Shown here: positions 21,214 through 37,199 of the stretch, one piece after another | How the letters are laid out: every line of letters starts with the position of its first letter | How positions within the stretch are numbered: position 1 is the stretch's first letter | Source of the DNA: Circinella umbellata | Taxonomy: Eukaryota > Mucoromycota > Mucoromycetes > Mucorales > Lichtheimiaceae | NCBI GenBank assembly: GCA_025093555.1 | Contig: JAIWNF010000131.1 | Span: 1 to 40,344 of the forward strand | DNA length: 40,344 nt | Direction of reading: 5' to 3' | The notes under the pieces: generated by a model | Seen by the model: the letters and a program-made list of their open reading frames with translations, nothing else | Told to the model about the DNA's origin: nothing | The model's database searches: none | Position numbers and translations under genes: made by a program

Positions 21214-22535
21214 TTAACCAAAGTAAATTGATAAGACACTTTGACTGATATTAAGTCCAAATAATGATGCAATATAAAGGATAACACAAATAACAATTGG
21301 ATACAAGAAAAGTTCAGTATGTACGAGAAATGGTAATGCTAGTCATATAAATGTACATAAATATTAGTATTCATGTTAAGCCCTTCCCCCCTTCTATATT
21401 ATATAAACTTACCATTAAATCCAAGAAAAGTACCATAAATATACCAAATGATGGAAATAAAATACATTGTGTTGCCAACAAAAAGTGATATCCAATTGCT
21501 ACGTTGTAATAATGGCATGAAAAAGAATTGAAGAAGATATAAAATAAGAAATACCGGGAAAAATGAATTACAATGAACATCAAATGCATAGGCCCATTCT
21601 ACATTTTGATCCACTGCATGTGCCATATGATTATGTGTCAAGAATCGATTCGTTACAAACCTATAGTTTATATATATATATATATATATTTAATTTTCAT
21701 TTATCCTACTTCTTTTCCCTTTTTCTTTTCTTCTTTTTTTTTTTTGTACACATACCAAGAAAATGTTGCCACTAATGATCCTACTAGTAAAAAATCTACA
21801 AATACCATAAATAGCATTGCACGTAATATACCAATCATTCCTAATCCATATACAAGTCCCCATGCAACCGCAGATACTATATAAAAAAAAATCAGCATAA
21901 ATTTACACCAAAACACTTCTCGCTAAACATCATACTATTCTTACCGCATAAAAGTGACGCTAATAAAACTAAGAATGCTGGATCGTCTCGTGCCCATTGA
22001 TTTTTTGTTTCTAGTACAAATTCAATTAAAAGACATTATATTTTTATATAATGTAGAATGCATATATTGGGTGTCAGTTTTTTTTTCCGCTTCTCATTGA
22101 ACGAATCGTTTCTTTTTTTTTTGAATACTAAATTTTCAAGAATGAAAAGACATACGTTTATGATAATATATATTTCGGTACCTGGATTATATATATATAA
22201 AATACTTAGATTATTTTTATTTCATTACAATAATAATAATAATAAATTTATTGAAACTTACACTCGTCTTGGTGCGATAATCAAATATCCCATCTGCCAT
22301 AATGCAAACTATTGAATAGTATGAAAAATATTAAGTAAAAATATATATGAATAAAAAGCATCTTTAAGTCATTCTTTTTAAATAACAACAAAAAAAAAAG
22401 GGAAACCTCAAAGTCCATTTGTGGAAAACGGAATATTCTTCGAATTATTAAAGGGACTGAACGAGAACTACGTCTTTGTCTACGAGAACCGTCCAATGAT
22501 GATGCATAAGTATTACTAGTGGGTAATAACGACAT
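21214..22535 (-). CDS. GMH1: UNC-50 family Golgi membrane protein (GMH1 homologue)
   Basis: Seven exons encode 253 residues: 22535-22407, 22308-22262, 22181-22156 (26 nt), 22010-21945, 21876-21756, 21660-21413 and 21338-21214. After a basic, Ser/Arg-rich N-terminus comes LIIRRIFRFPQMDFEFALWQ and MGYLIIAPRRVYRN, then NQWARDDPAFLVLLASLLC, the typical conserved block. Five or so hydrophobic segments follow. The loop FLTHNHMAHAVDQNVEWAYA and FDVHCNSFFPVF is the strongest family signature. UNC-50/Gmh1 is a Golgi/ER multispan protein linked to Arf-GEF recruitment (yeast) and receptor trafficking (worm). It is transcribed divergently from NSUN2 with about 1 kb between starts. Exon phases close exactly (762 nt including stop). 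Confidence 0.92.
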
Positions 22536-23488
22536 GTGAGTTTGTACTATAGTGTAACTTTTTTTTTTTTTTTTTTTTTAAAGGTGAGTGTGTAAGAAGA
22601 CCACTAAATGACAATTCTATTGCGGGGTTTTTTTTACCTTTGTGTATTTTTTTTTTAGCTGTTCAATCAGGCGCAATTATATCCCAAGACAATAGCTTTT
22701 AAAAGTATGGGAATTCATCATAATCATTCAAAGATATTTCTTTTTTTACAAATGATCCCCTTTTTGTGAGTTGCATTTGACAACCCTCAGATAAAAATAA
22801 TTTGAAATGAACTGGAACGAAAAATAAATAAATACGCTGTCCCTCTCTGATTGGATATGATTGTTGCTATGTACCCGAAATATATATCACAAAGATTCAT
22901 TATCAAATGAATCACATTTTTTAAATGTTAGAAGCAAGTGATACTAAATCGTATTTTTTATACGTATTATAGGTAATACGTTTTATTCATTCATCTTAAG
23001 GTGGGGAACATGGGGAGGGGGACTCTATTGTTGTTTAACTCCATAAATTGTTTTCTAAGATATGTTATCTCAAAACAAAATAAGTATAATGATATATCCT
23101 TTTATAGTTTATTTCTTAACAAAGTTTTCATTATCACTTACGTGGGATTAAAAGAATATGATGATTATATATGTAATTTAGTATTGTAGGTTTTGTCAAG
23201 AAGTTCATTATTGAAGTAACAAAAGAAAAATAGTAGTAACTCATAATCTTATACAAAGGAAGAGAATAAGAATAAGAATATTAATAATGATTTTTTTTCT
23301 TGTATCAAACAAGATAATGTTATACTATATATAAGAAAGTAAATAATGGGTTATCTTAAAAACAGCAGATTGTTATCCTATTAAGTTTTATAGGTTATAC
23401 TATCTTATTCTATAATATATAAAGACATTATATATTTTTTGGCAATGCAGAAAAGTTAGACTCCGGTTTGTTGTCAAAAAAATGTCGC

Positions 23489-23519
<31 letters not shown>

Positions 23520-23554
23520 CGGGATCACTTTTAATCCAAAAAGTTTAAAAAATC
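22536..23554. promoter_or_regulatory. Divergent intergenic region between UNC-50 and NSUN2
   Basis: This 1-kb AT-rich region separates two divergent starts. Near UNC-50 there is a long T-run (22559-22580). Near NSUN2 the word TCGCGAAA (23485-23492) is followed by a T-run of about 28 bases, about 40 bases before the ATG. TCGCGAAA matches the core of E2F/SBF-type cell-cycle sites, but one occurrence may be chance. No coding signal was seen. Confidence 0.4.
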
Positions 23555-27627
<4,073 letters not shown>

Positions 27628-27971
27628 TCCCTTTTTTATGCAAATTTTATAATAAAAAAGAACTTTCACTTGTATAAAATGTGGGGGAGAGCGGGGGGAA
27701 ATGAATTTGTTAAAAATGTGGGGTGTAGAAATGATTGGTTAAAAGAGGGAGATAATACGTTGGGGGGGCATTGAAAATACTCCATTTAGAAAGTAAAAAG
27801 TTAAAATTTATCCTATTGGTCCATTTCTTTTTTATAATGCAACAACAACGGGGTGACAAAAGTTATTTAAATCAACAGAAAGAAAAAAAAAGAATTTCTT
27901 CTCCTTTTTCTTTTTGTCATTCTTTGTTTTTTTTTTTCTTTTTTTATAATAAATTTACGTGTGTTATAATC

Positions 27972-29146
27972 ATGGCATCTACCCATCAACCTATTGAACA
28001 TCAAGAAGAACAACCACAAAATAATTATGGTGTATTACTTAATAAGATCAATGATCTTCAAATTGTAGAATTACCTATTCCAACACCGGGTCCTGGTGAA
28101 GTACAAGTGCAAGTCAAAGCAACGGGTATTTGTGGTTCAGATGTACATCTTTGGAAATATGGTGAAATTGGTATTTTTCCTGTAACGAAACCTCAACTTC
28201 TCGGTCATGAAAGTGCTGGTATTGTCACTGCTGTTGCTCCAGATGTTACTGATTTGAGAGTAGGAGATCGCGTGGCTATTGAAGCGTATGTATATTTATT
28301 TAAATATTTTATTTAAATGTATATAATGTATACTAAAATATTATTTTTTTTCTTTTTAGTGGTATTCCATGTTCCAAGTGTAATCAATGCATGAGTGGTC
28401 GATATCATTTATGTCCAACAGTTTTATTTAAATCTACACCACCTTACGATGGTTTATTGGCCAAATATATTACACATCCTTCACGTTGGCTTCACAAATT
28501 ACCTGAAAATATTACTTATGAACAAGGTGCTTTACTTGAACCTTTAAGTGTGGCTATTGCTGCTGTCGAACGTGTGGGTGCCTCCTTTGGTCGTTCTTTA
28601 TTAATCACTGGTTGTGGTCCTATTGGTTTAATGGTTCTTGCGGTCGCTAAAGCAATTGGTGTTTCACCTATTATAATTACAGATGTACAACCTTCTCGTT
28701 TAGAATATGCGGAAAAAATGGGTGCTGATTATACATATCAAGTCAATCCCAAATTATCAGATGTCGATATTGCTCGTGATATTCGTGCATTGACTTTGGA
28801 TAGTGAAGGTGTTGATTATTCACTTGAATGTACTGGTATTGAATCCTCTTTCCGTTCAGCTATCATGGCAACACGCGATGCTGGTACATGTTGTTTAGTG
28901 GGTGTTGGCAAGAATGATCAAATGTTACCCGTCAATAATTTTGCTATGCGTGAAGTGGATATTCGTGGTCTTTTCCGATATCATCATACTTATCCACGTG
29001 CTATTTCTTTGTTGGCCAGTGGAAAATTACAAGTAGATCATCTTATTACACATAAATTTGATTTTATGGAAGCTCTTAAAGCTTTTGAAACAGCTGCTGA
29101 TTATTCAACAGGTGCTATCAAGGTTCAAATTATTAATAATAATTGA
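27972..29146 (+). CDS. Zinc-dependent sorbitol/xylitol dehydrogenase family (MDR)
   Basis: This NAD(P)-dependent polyol dehydrogenase has 366 residues in two exons (27972-28285 and 28360-29146) and would oxidise sorbitol or xylitol to the ketose. The catalytic zinc site is visible as Cys54 ([13 protein letters not shown]) and His79-Glu80 (LLGHESAG). Four structural-zinc Cys occur at about 109, 112, 115 and 123 ([17 protein letters not shown]), split by the intron. The Rossmann motif is [19 protein letters not shown], followed by the acidic nucleotide-binding end [20 protein letters not shown], which favours NAD. A methionine 201 bases upstream is in frame but would add a Lys/Phe low-complexity leader, so I start at 27972. 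It lies 345 bases after NSUN2 on the same strand; there is no sign of a shared function. Exact sugar preference cannot be read from sequence. Confidence 0.9.
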
Positions 29147-29643
29147 ATTTAATTATATATATCTTTTTTAAACAACTTCTTTTATATATATATACATCCA
29201 TCCCCCCTCCCTCACCCCTCACTCCCCCCCCCCATCTATGCATTCTTTTCCTATAATAACTTCCTTTTGGCATATATTCATCTCTCCACAATAATATATA
29301 TATATAAATATAATCCCTCTTTTTTTTTTCTTTTTATTATTATTATTTCACCCAACAATCAAACTTTTTTATTCTTTACAGTTTGTTTCATATATCAACA
29401 CTATTTCATTAAAAAAAATGGATTGATTTATCTTGTATCTACACAGTTAATTATTTGTTTGGTTCATGGAAAAAAAGGGTGAGTGTAATTAATGTAAATT
29501 ATGTTTTTTTGTGTTTCTTTAGAATTAAAAAAGAAAAATTCATTTAATACATTGTCTTAAAAAACTAAAATTATAATGAATGAGAAAACAAAAACAAAAA
29601 AAGAGTGAGAGAAACAGAGGTATATTATATAGTAAAAAATTAT
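29147..29643. other. Convergent 3' intergenic region
   Basis: This region separates the dehydrogenase and Dma-type gene ends. It contains a C-rich patch (29206-29233), AT dinucleotide runs and T-rich tracts that may serve as polyadenylation regions. No gene was seen. Confidence 0.45.
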
Positions 29644-31540
29644 TTAGGATGGATGGGATGGTGACATACTAGAAGCAGTAAGCATTTCTTCAAATGTAGG
29701 TGGAGTAGCAACTAAAGTAGTTGATAATATACCACCATCGGGTTGTGGATGTCTTTGAGAAGGTCGTGAACGATGCGATAATTCACCTGATGATCTTGTC
29801 GAAGGTTGTTGTTCTATTATTCTTCTTCTTCTTCTATCTTCATTATTATCATTTTCAATAGAATGATCTTCTTGTTGTTGCTGTTCATGACTTGATTCTT
29901 CAATGATTCCTTCATGAAGTTCTGTTTGATGTCCATCCCCATGTACAGTTTCATAATGTCGTAATGGATGAGGATGATCGTGTTGTTCTTGTTGATCTTC
30001 CATTTCATTTTCCACTTTAGGTGGTGCAGAAGATAATCCTAATGTTTCTAATACTTCACTTACTTCTACAGCCACACTTGCTTCCAAATCTGAATAAGTA
30101 CGACAAATAGGACAAGAAAAACCTGGATAATTCTGAAACAAGATCGGTCGTAAACATTTAAAGTGGAAAATATGTGAACAAGGGGCAATAAATAAAGCTT
30201 GTAAAGGAGCAATTGCGTAGAGACAAATACAACATTCTTGAATATCTGACTGATTCACTACAGGCGACCCGCGCACTGTCGTTGTGTGAGGAGAAGCAGA
30301 AGAGACTGTTGTTGAATGAGCATTGATTCTTTTGATAGCTGCTTTTTCATCATCCACATCATCGTCGTCGTCATCGTCATCTGAATGATCTTCTAATAAT
30401 ATCGAGTGAGTTTGCTGTTGTTGTCGACTATTATTTGGATAAGGTTGCTGATGTGGATTGTGATCTACCACTATTTCTTCTTCATGTCGATTTGGATTTA
30501 TACCAGGTGCAACAGCAGATAATAAATGACTACGTAATTGTTGAAATGCTGCTCGACTAAATGGATGAGATATAGTAGGTTCTCTATTGACTTCTAAACG
30601 CATACGTACAGCACGATACATGGGTTCAAGACCACCTTGATAATCTACTCCCAATTGAATTAAATCACCATCTTTCACTTCTTGAGCTGAACTACGTACT
30701 CCTGCTGGTGACAATCGTGTTCTATTTACAAAGGTTCCACTTGATGATCCAACATCTCTTATATAAATCTATTCTTTCCACACACACACACACACACACC
30801 CAAAACCCACAAACCCCGAAACAATAATAAGTTTTAGTTAAGATAATATACCCCCTCATTGTGTAAATAATAATAATAAAAATAAAAAAGAACTTTACCT
30901 TGTTACTATCTGAAGAAACCCATAATTCAGCATGACTACGACTTACAACTTTACTTTTAAATGATAAACGATCAGGTGCAACATTACGATCACTATAACG
31001 ACCAATTTTAAGTGTAACACCTGGTTCAAGCGATCGATCTATAATGTCAAAAACAAAACAACGATTACTAATTCCAACATTGGGTACAAGTCTAATATGA
31101 GGTCCGTGCGTTGTTGATTCTTCTTGTTCTTCATGGTGTTGTTCTGAAGATGGTAAATTAGTTCTACTATTAGGTTGTAGTTCTTGATGAATAGGTGATA
31201 TTATATTTTCTTCTTCTCTGGCAATAGAATGTGAAGAAGAAGAAGAAGAAGTTGAAGTTGAAGTTGAAATAGGAGCTGAATTATATTGTTGTAAAGGAAT
31301 TACGTTAGGTTGCTGAGGTTGTTGTTGTTGAGGTTGATCTGATTGAGGAATGGAGTGAGAATGAAAAGGCATAGGTGAAGAAGGAACAGAAGTAGATTGA
31401 CGACGAGGTCTACGTAAACTTCTAAAACCACGAGCTAATAAAGTAGGTGATGAAGTTCCCGATGAAGCAGGTGAATTACGATTAGGTAAAGATGGTGGTG
31501 ATGGAGCAGTATTTGTTGAAAGACTTCGAAAGCGTGGCAT
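29644..31540 (-). CDS. dma1: FHA-RING E3 ubiquitin ligase, Dma1/Dma2 type
   Basis: Two exons (31540-30899 and 30768-29644) encode 588 residues. After a Ser/Pro/Gln-rich disordered N-terminus (about 1-145), an FHA domain runs from HIRLVPNVGISNRCFVFD through TLKIGRYSDRNV and VVSRSHAELWVSSDSNK to IYIRDVGSSSGTFVNRTRLS; the intron falls inside it. A C3H2C3-like RING follows at about residues 393-436 (ECCICLYAIAPLQALFIAPC, SHIFHFKCL, CPICRTYSD). FHA plus RING is the layout of fission-yeast Dma1 and budding-yeast Dma1/Dma2, which delay septation or mitotic exit by ubiquitylating phospho-dependent partners. Unlike those shorter proteins, this one has an acidic run (DDDDDDDD) between the domains and a Gln/His/Glu-rich tail of about 145 residues after the RING. 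The intron carries a (CA)n run at 30780-30799. Confidence 0.9.
30780..30799. repeat. (CA)n microsatellite in the Dma-type gene intron
   Basis: About ten CA units lie next to the 3' splice site of the intron that splits the FHA domain. On the gene's own strand this is a GT/TG run close to the acceptor. Confidence 0.85.
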
Positions 31541-33327
31541 TATGATTGGATGATTTGTTTATATCATGTGTTTATTCCCCACTTTTATGTTGTATGTGTT
31601 CTTTTTTAACGGAAAGTAAGTAAGTACTTTTTTTTTTGAAGGAAAAAAAAAAAAAGAAAGAGAGAAAGAGAGAGAAAGAGAAAATGGGTTTAATAATAAT
31701 ATAAACCGAATTATTGTTCTTCTCCTTCCTCTTCCCACTCTTTTTCTCTCTCTCTCTTTCTATCCCCAAGCAACCAACCTCCCCTCCTCTTCCCCCCCCC
31801 AAAATAGATATTGAAAATTCAACCAATCCTTTCTTTTCTTTTCATTCTTTTTCTAAAAGAGAACAATTCTTTTTTTTTTTTATTGTAAGTGAAGTCATAA
31901 CTTTCATTTTTGAAGGGGAGAACTTTTTAATATAATTTTTAGGACCCTTAAAAAAACTTAATTGGGTACGTAACAATCCCAAGTTTTAATTACAATGTGT
32001 GAACAAAAAAAAATATATTCTTTCTGTCATCTAACACGTACGTTGTAGTATCAATGATATCATTTATTTAATATATAATTTGAATTAATTGTTGGTGCGG
32101 TCATTAACAAATGATTATTATGCAGGGGGGGAGGAGGAGGGTTGCTTATATTTATATATCTTGTTTTTTTTTTTTTTTGCAGAAAAATAAAACAATGCAT
32201 CTGAGTATTAGCTTATCCACATCATTTTACATATAAAACATATATAACATTTGAAAGTAAAATCATGGGGAAAAGGGGGGGGTGAGAGTGGGAAAATAAG
32301 TGCTAAAAGTGGATATTATATATATATAAAGTTTATATAAATATGTGTGCTACACCTTTCTTTTTAATGCTATTTTATATATAACAATCTTTTATATTAT
32401 CTGACAACAACAACAACAATAATAATAATAATACTGTAGTGATAATAACAAACCACCATCAAGTCTTTCTGAGAATATATAAAACCGATAGTTATATAAT
32501 AATAATAATAAATAAAACTGTACTAACAAAATAAGTAATAAAAGAAAATGTATAATTGTGTCACAAGATTTGATATTTATATATCTTTTTATACTTTTTA
32601 TAGTACCATCACGATGGTTTCCTTAAATAGATTATGATGGATATAAAAAACGATAAAAATAATGCATAATAAAATGCACAGTTTGTTATAAGTGAACTTA
32701 TTACCATTTGAAAACAACAAAAAAAAAAGGGCTTTTCTATTTATTTATATATAAAGAATAATAATAATAATAATATATGTGGCTATTTTATCGAAAACAA
32801 GGTTTATTCTTTTACTTAATGACTCAATTCATTTACCTATAACTTTAAATCACCTTGTTTTCTAACTTATTAAAACTGTTTTTACGTTAACAAAAAAAGT
32901 AACAAAACCATTCTTTTTTGTTAAACACCGAATCGACATACACACACATACACACACACACACACACACAAAATAAAAACGCCCACTTGAGTTGTTGTTG
33001 TTTTTTTTGGGGGGGAGAGAGGATATATATATTATTTATTTAAACAATTCTTTATTTTGATCTGGCAAAGCATTATAAAAACCGTGCGACGCATTTCATT
33101 TCATTTTTTTTTTTTTCATCCCTCAAATTTTTATTCCCTCTTCCTCCCTTTGCTTTTGCCCTGTAAATTTTGTGTTCATACCCAATAATCCCTTATTAAC
33201 CCTCTCCCCCCCCCCTTTTAAAATAACTTTTTTTTTTTTGTAATCTTTTCAAGTCTTTTTTAAACTTCTTTTATTTTTACTTTTTTGTTGTTCATATCGT
33301 TTTATATATATATATATAAAAGAAAAA
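31541..33327. promoter_or_regulatory. 1.8-kb divergent promoter region, repeat-rich
   Basis: The Dma-type gene and the Ppn2-like gene are transcribed away from each other. The region holds a purine tract (about 31638-31688, GA-rich) and a pyrimidine tract (about 31717-31768, CT-rich) in the Dma leader, a G-run at 32270-32282, (CA)n at about 32938-32971, several C-runs and T-runs, and an (AT)n run with TATATAAAAG just before the Ppn2-like ATG at 33328. No coding signal was seen. Confidence 0.5.
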
Positions 33328-34468
33328 ATGTCTCAAGTAGAAAAAGCTGTACAAATATCAACAGCTGAAACCAAACGAAAATGGCTTTGGCGTGGTGTTG
33401 CATTAGCTATCACGGCCATTATAATTGGTGTTGTTGTAGCAGTGGTAGTCGTAGTTGTCCAACGAAATCAACGCGAAGCTCTTGAAAATGGTACCGATGC
33501 AAGTATTAATACAACGGCGAGAGGTCAATCAACAGAAGATCAATCTGTTATAAGTAAAGTGGGTGATTTACATGCCTTATCAAGATACTCTAATTTGACT
33601 TTGATGGAAACCATGCAAAATGACGATCTTTATACAAACCCTGATCATAAACTTTATGTGATTGGTGACGTTCATGGTTCCTTAAATGAATTGAATACAT
33701 TGGTTGCCAAGTTACAGTATAATCATGATGCTGGGGATCGAATCATATTAGCGGGTGACTTGGTGACAAGAGGCCCAGATAGTATAGGTGTCATTCGTCG
33801 TGCAAAAGAATTAAAAGCTTTATGTGTTCGTGGTAATCATGATGATAAAGTAGTCCGTATCAAGACATTTATTCGATCAGGTCAAGCTATATATAAAGAA
33901 GGAGTTATACCAGAAGGTCCAGTATTAGATCCACTTGACTTTGATAATCATCATATGGGAATAGCACAGTATGTAATTATATCATATATACTTTTTTGAA
34001 TTGAAATCAAAATGCTTCTTTTTTTTTAAATAACCATTATTTGTTAATAGAAATATGACAGATGAGGATTATGAATATTTATCTGGATGTCCTATGATAT
34101 TAGCTATTCCAGCACTTCAAGCCTTATTTGTTCATGCGGGTTTTAATCCGCATCGAAAATTAGAAGACCAACAACCTTTTTCTGTAATGAATATTCGTAC
34201 CATTGAAGAAGATGGTATAGGAACCAAAGAAAAGTCAGGTGAAGAATGGTCTGACATTTGGAATTCATCACAAGAAAGTAATAATTCTACTTTTCCTCCA
34301 GAATATCGAAAAGTATATTATGGTCATGCGGCTGGCAATGGTGTTCAATTAAAAAAATATACATTTGGAGTAGACAGTGGATGTGTTTATGGTAGACAAT
34401 TGACTGCATTAGAAATTAAATCAGGACAAGTAACTCAAGTCCAATGTAAAGAATATTATAAAAACTAA
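33328..34468 (+). CDS. PPN2: Calcineurin-like phosphoesterase, Ppn2-type vacuolar endopolyphosphatase
   Basis: Two exons (33328-33968 and 34051-34468) encode 352 residues. A short cytosolic basic N-terminus is followed by one membrane segment (about residues 19-45, WLWRGVALAITAIIIGVVVA and a Val run) and then a lumenal metallophosphatase domain. Metal-binding motifs are complete: YVIGDVHGSLNEL (113-117), ILAGDLVTRGPDS (143-150), VRGNHDDKV (168-172), LFVHAGFNP and KVYYGHAAGNGV, ending FGVDSGCVYGRQLTAL. A type-II membrane PPP-like phosphatase with these motifs matches yeast Ppn2, which cleaves long polyphosphate in the vacuole; other bis-phosphate substrates are possible. There are several Asn-x-Ser/Thr sites in the lumenal part. 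Same strand as the CotH gene 350 bases downstream. Confidence 0.85.
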
Positions 34469-34512
34469 ACTTTAAAAAACACACACACACACACTGTATT
34501 TCATTTACTTTC

Positions 34513-34543
<31 letters not shown>

Positions 34544-34815
34544 TACATATAATCACCTAGTTCCCATTCAAATAGAGCAAAAATCCAGAAACAAAAACAT
34601 AATATCTCTTTATATAAAATCGATCAACAACACAAAAAAAAAAAAAAAAAATGCCCGAATGAAATGCTATATACAAACTTCTTCTATAATAGTACTATTT
34701 TCTATTTTTTTTCCTACTTCTTTTTCTTTCATCCTTTTTTCTTTATATATATTCCGAGTTTACATATTCCTAAATTTTATTTTATTTTTGGTCGTTATTT
34801 CTTGATTGTTCAGCA
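34469..34815. other. Repeat-rich spacer between Ppn2-like and CotH genes
   Basis: It contains an (AC)n run (34480-34494), an (ATT)n run (about 34514-34543) and an A-run of about 18 (34633-34650), followed by T-rich sequence that probably includes the CotH promoter. No gene was seen. Confidence 0.5.
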
Positions 34816-37022
34816 ATGAACAATATTATATCATGGTTTATTATTGTTCTATTGGGTAAATTAAAATATTAAAGCTATTTCATCTTTTAATGCTATGTTG
34901 CTATGTAATAAATAATTTAGAGTAATTAATTTTAATTCCATAAAAAAAAATGATGTATTATCTATGTTTACTAGGTTTATCCTATAGTTCTAAGGATTTA
35001 GTAACTGCACAAAAACATCATCAAAATAATATAACAATATTCAAAGAATCACATCCTGTGACATATCAAGTTGTCATTAGTCCACCTGATGTGAATAGTA
35101 ATATCGTAGCGGTTGCTATTGGTCAAAATATATATGGTTTACATCCTGATCCAATCATTCCAATGCTTTACAAAGGTGTTGGACCTTCTTCAGAACCTTA
35201 TCGTTATGTGATTCTTGATAATAATCGAGATAAGGACATTCTTCATTATGAACAATTTGAACGTCCTGCCATTCAAGAAGCAACAGAAACATTTCATGAA
35301 ACATATGGTAGACCTTGGAATAAACTGCATATCCCACCGATACCTCGTGTGTATGATTTTGATTCATCTCATTTAGATCCTGTCAATGATTCATTTGCTC
35401 CTGTGGATGATCCTGCTGCTAGTGAATTATTTCAAGAAGGTACTATTGCTACCTTACATTTTAAAATGGATGAAGAAAGTGCTCGAGAATTACATACAAA
35501 TAAATATGATAAAAAGGTTAAAATTAAAGGTGATATGACTTTTATCAGGTTTGTTATCATTTTTTTCTGTTTATATAATATACACTATAAAAATTTTCTC
35601 AAAATCAATACGTATGAACTAAAATAATGTAATGTAAAATCAAATAAAAAAATAAAATTAAAAAAAAAATAATAGTTATAATGATGTACAACAATTCAAA
35701 GATGTTAGTCTCAAAATAGGTGGTCATTCAAGTCGTAATTGGGCCAAAGTTCCTTATAAAATTAAGATTCCACGCAAGTCAGCACCGAATGGATTATATC
35801 GTAGATGGTCACTTAAATTACGTTCAGAATCCACTGATCCTACTATGATGCGTGAAAAATTATATAATGATTTATTAGAATCAACGGGTATAGTGGCAGC
35901 TCGTGGTGTTTATGCACGGTAAAAAAAAAAAAAAAGAAAAAACTAAGCAAATCCTTCTCAAAAGATTATATGATATAGAATCTGATACTAAATTGATTTT
36001 TTCCCTCTTTTATATAGACTTTATATAAATAATGTACCTGTTGGTTTATATTATCTTGTTGATGATAGTTCTTCTGCCAGGTAAATTAATCAATTTAGAT
36101 ATTACGTAAAAAAGAAAAAAACACTTTTAATCAACATTTGACTCAATGGTTTTTTTTTTTTTTTAGTTTTATTCGTGAAACATTAAATCGAAATGAACCT
36201 CAAAAAAATCAAGTGGGTCATATTGTTCAAGGGGATGCTGGTAAAGGTGAATATGCAGCCAGTTTTGGATATTTAGGTGATGATGTTGAAGCCTATGATC
36301 CTTTGGTATACGATGTCAAATCTGAAAAAGACCCAGAAAAAAAAGCCGAGGTGATGGAATCTGTTCTTGATTTAATAAGATTTGTAAGAGATTATGACAT
36401 ATCCCAAGCACCCAATGACAAGCGTCTATTCAGAGAATGGAATAGTCAACTGGATTTGGTTAAATTCATTCGTCAATTAGCTCTTGAATGGATAGGTGGT
36501 AATTGGGATGCTGTTCAATATTCCGGTAATAACTTTGCCATTTATCAAAAGCCTTTTTCAAGTCAATGGACATTTATTCCTATGGATTTTGATTATACTT
36601 TTGGTAATGGATTTGAACACGATCAAGTGAAATTTATGATTGGTGATGATTGGCCTCATTTTGCCAATAATGATAAGATTCATTCTCACATATGGGAAAA
36701 ATTGAAACAAGTGCCTTATGCGGTTCGATTTTTTGAAACGGTGTTGAAACAAATTAATAGTCGAGCAGCTCATCCTGATGTTTTATTGAAACGTATTGAT
36801 GGTTTGGCCTATATGTTACAACGCGATATCTTATGGGATAGTTCATTGGAAAGAATGACCCAAGGCGCAACAGGATCTTGGGAAGCAAGTGAATTTTTAG
36901 AACATTTGGAATATGGTACAAACGCAAAAGATGAATGGATTGGATTAAAACAATGGGTTGTAGAACATTATAAAGCTGTTGCCAATATGCGTGAACATGC
37001 AGTTGAATGGGAAAAAGTTTAA
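34816..37022 (+). CDS. CotH-kinase family secreted/surface protein
   Basis: Five exons (34816-34855, 34975-35548, 35676-35918, 36018-36080 and 36167-37022) encode 591 residues. The true start is in a 40-nt first exon: MNNIISWFIIVLLGLSYSSK is a clear signal peptide whose last part follows an intron. The mature part contains TYQVVISPPDVNSNIVAVAI, a beta-rich N-terminal region. The CotH-kinase fold then shows SLKIGGHSSRNWAKVPYKIK, GLYRRWSLKLRSESTDPTMM, GVYARLYINNVPVGLYYLVD, LDLVKFIRQLALEWIGGNWD and the metal/active-site motif FIPMDFDYTFGNG. CotH proteins are protein-kinase-like enzymes first known from bacterial spore coats. In Mucorales they are an expanded family, and some members act as host-cell-binding surface proteins. 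Whether this one does is not visible: no GPI signal stands out, as it ends in AVEWEKV. Confidence 0.88.
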
Positions 37023-37199
37023 TGTATTATGAAAAAAAAGATTATTATTGTAGAAATTGCATAATTATTATATTCCCTCCTTTCCCCCCACACACTCTCG
37101 GCGTAGCTAAAAATCACCAGAAAGTCGTGACGTAAATTAAATTATACATCCGCAATTTTTATAAAACTTTTTTTTGTTTGTTTACTTTCCTCTTTGACC

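Noticed and set aside
27771..27971. In-frame upstream start for the dehydrogenase
   Set aside because: It would add Lys-rich and poly-Phe sequence typical of an untranslated leader; MASTHQP at 27972 fits the family better.
31572..31935. Frames on both strands over the purine/pyrimidine tracts
   Set aside because: Composition artefacts (Lys/Glu or Phe/Ser runs) in a leader region.
32938..32971. (CA)n and other simple repeats as CRISPR-like arrays
   Set aside because: They are plain microsatellites without spacers, in a eukaryotic genome.
34950..34974. ATG at 34950 as the CotH start
   Set aside because: It lies inside an intron; the spliced start at 34816 gives a signal peptide.
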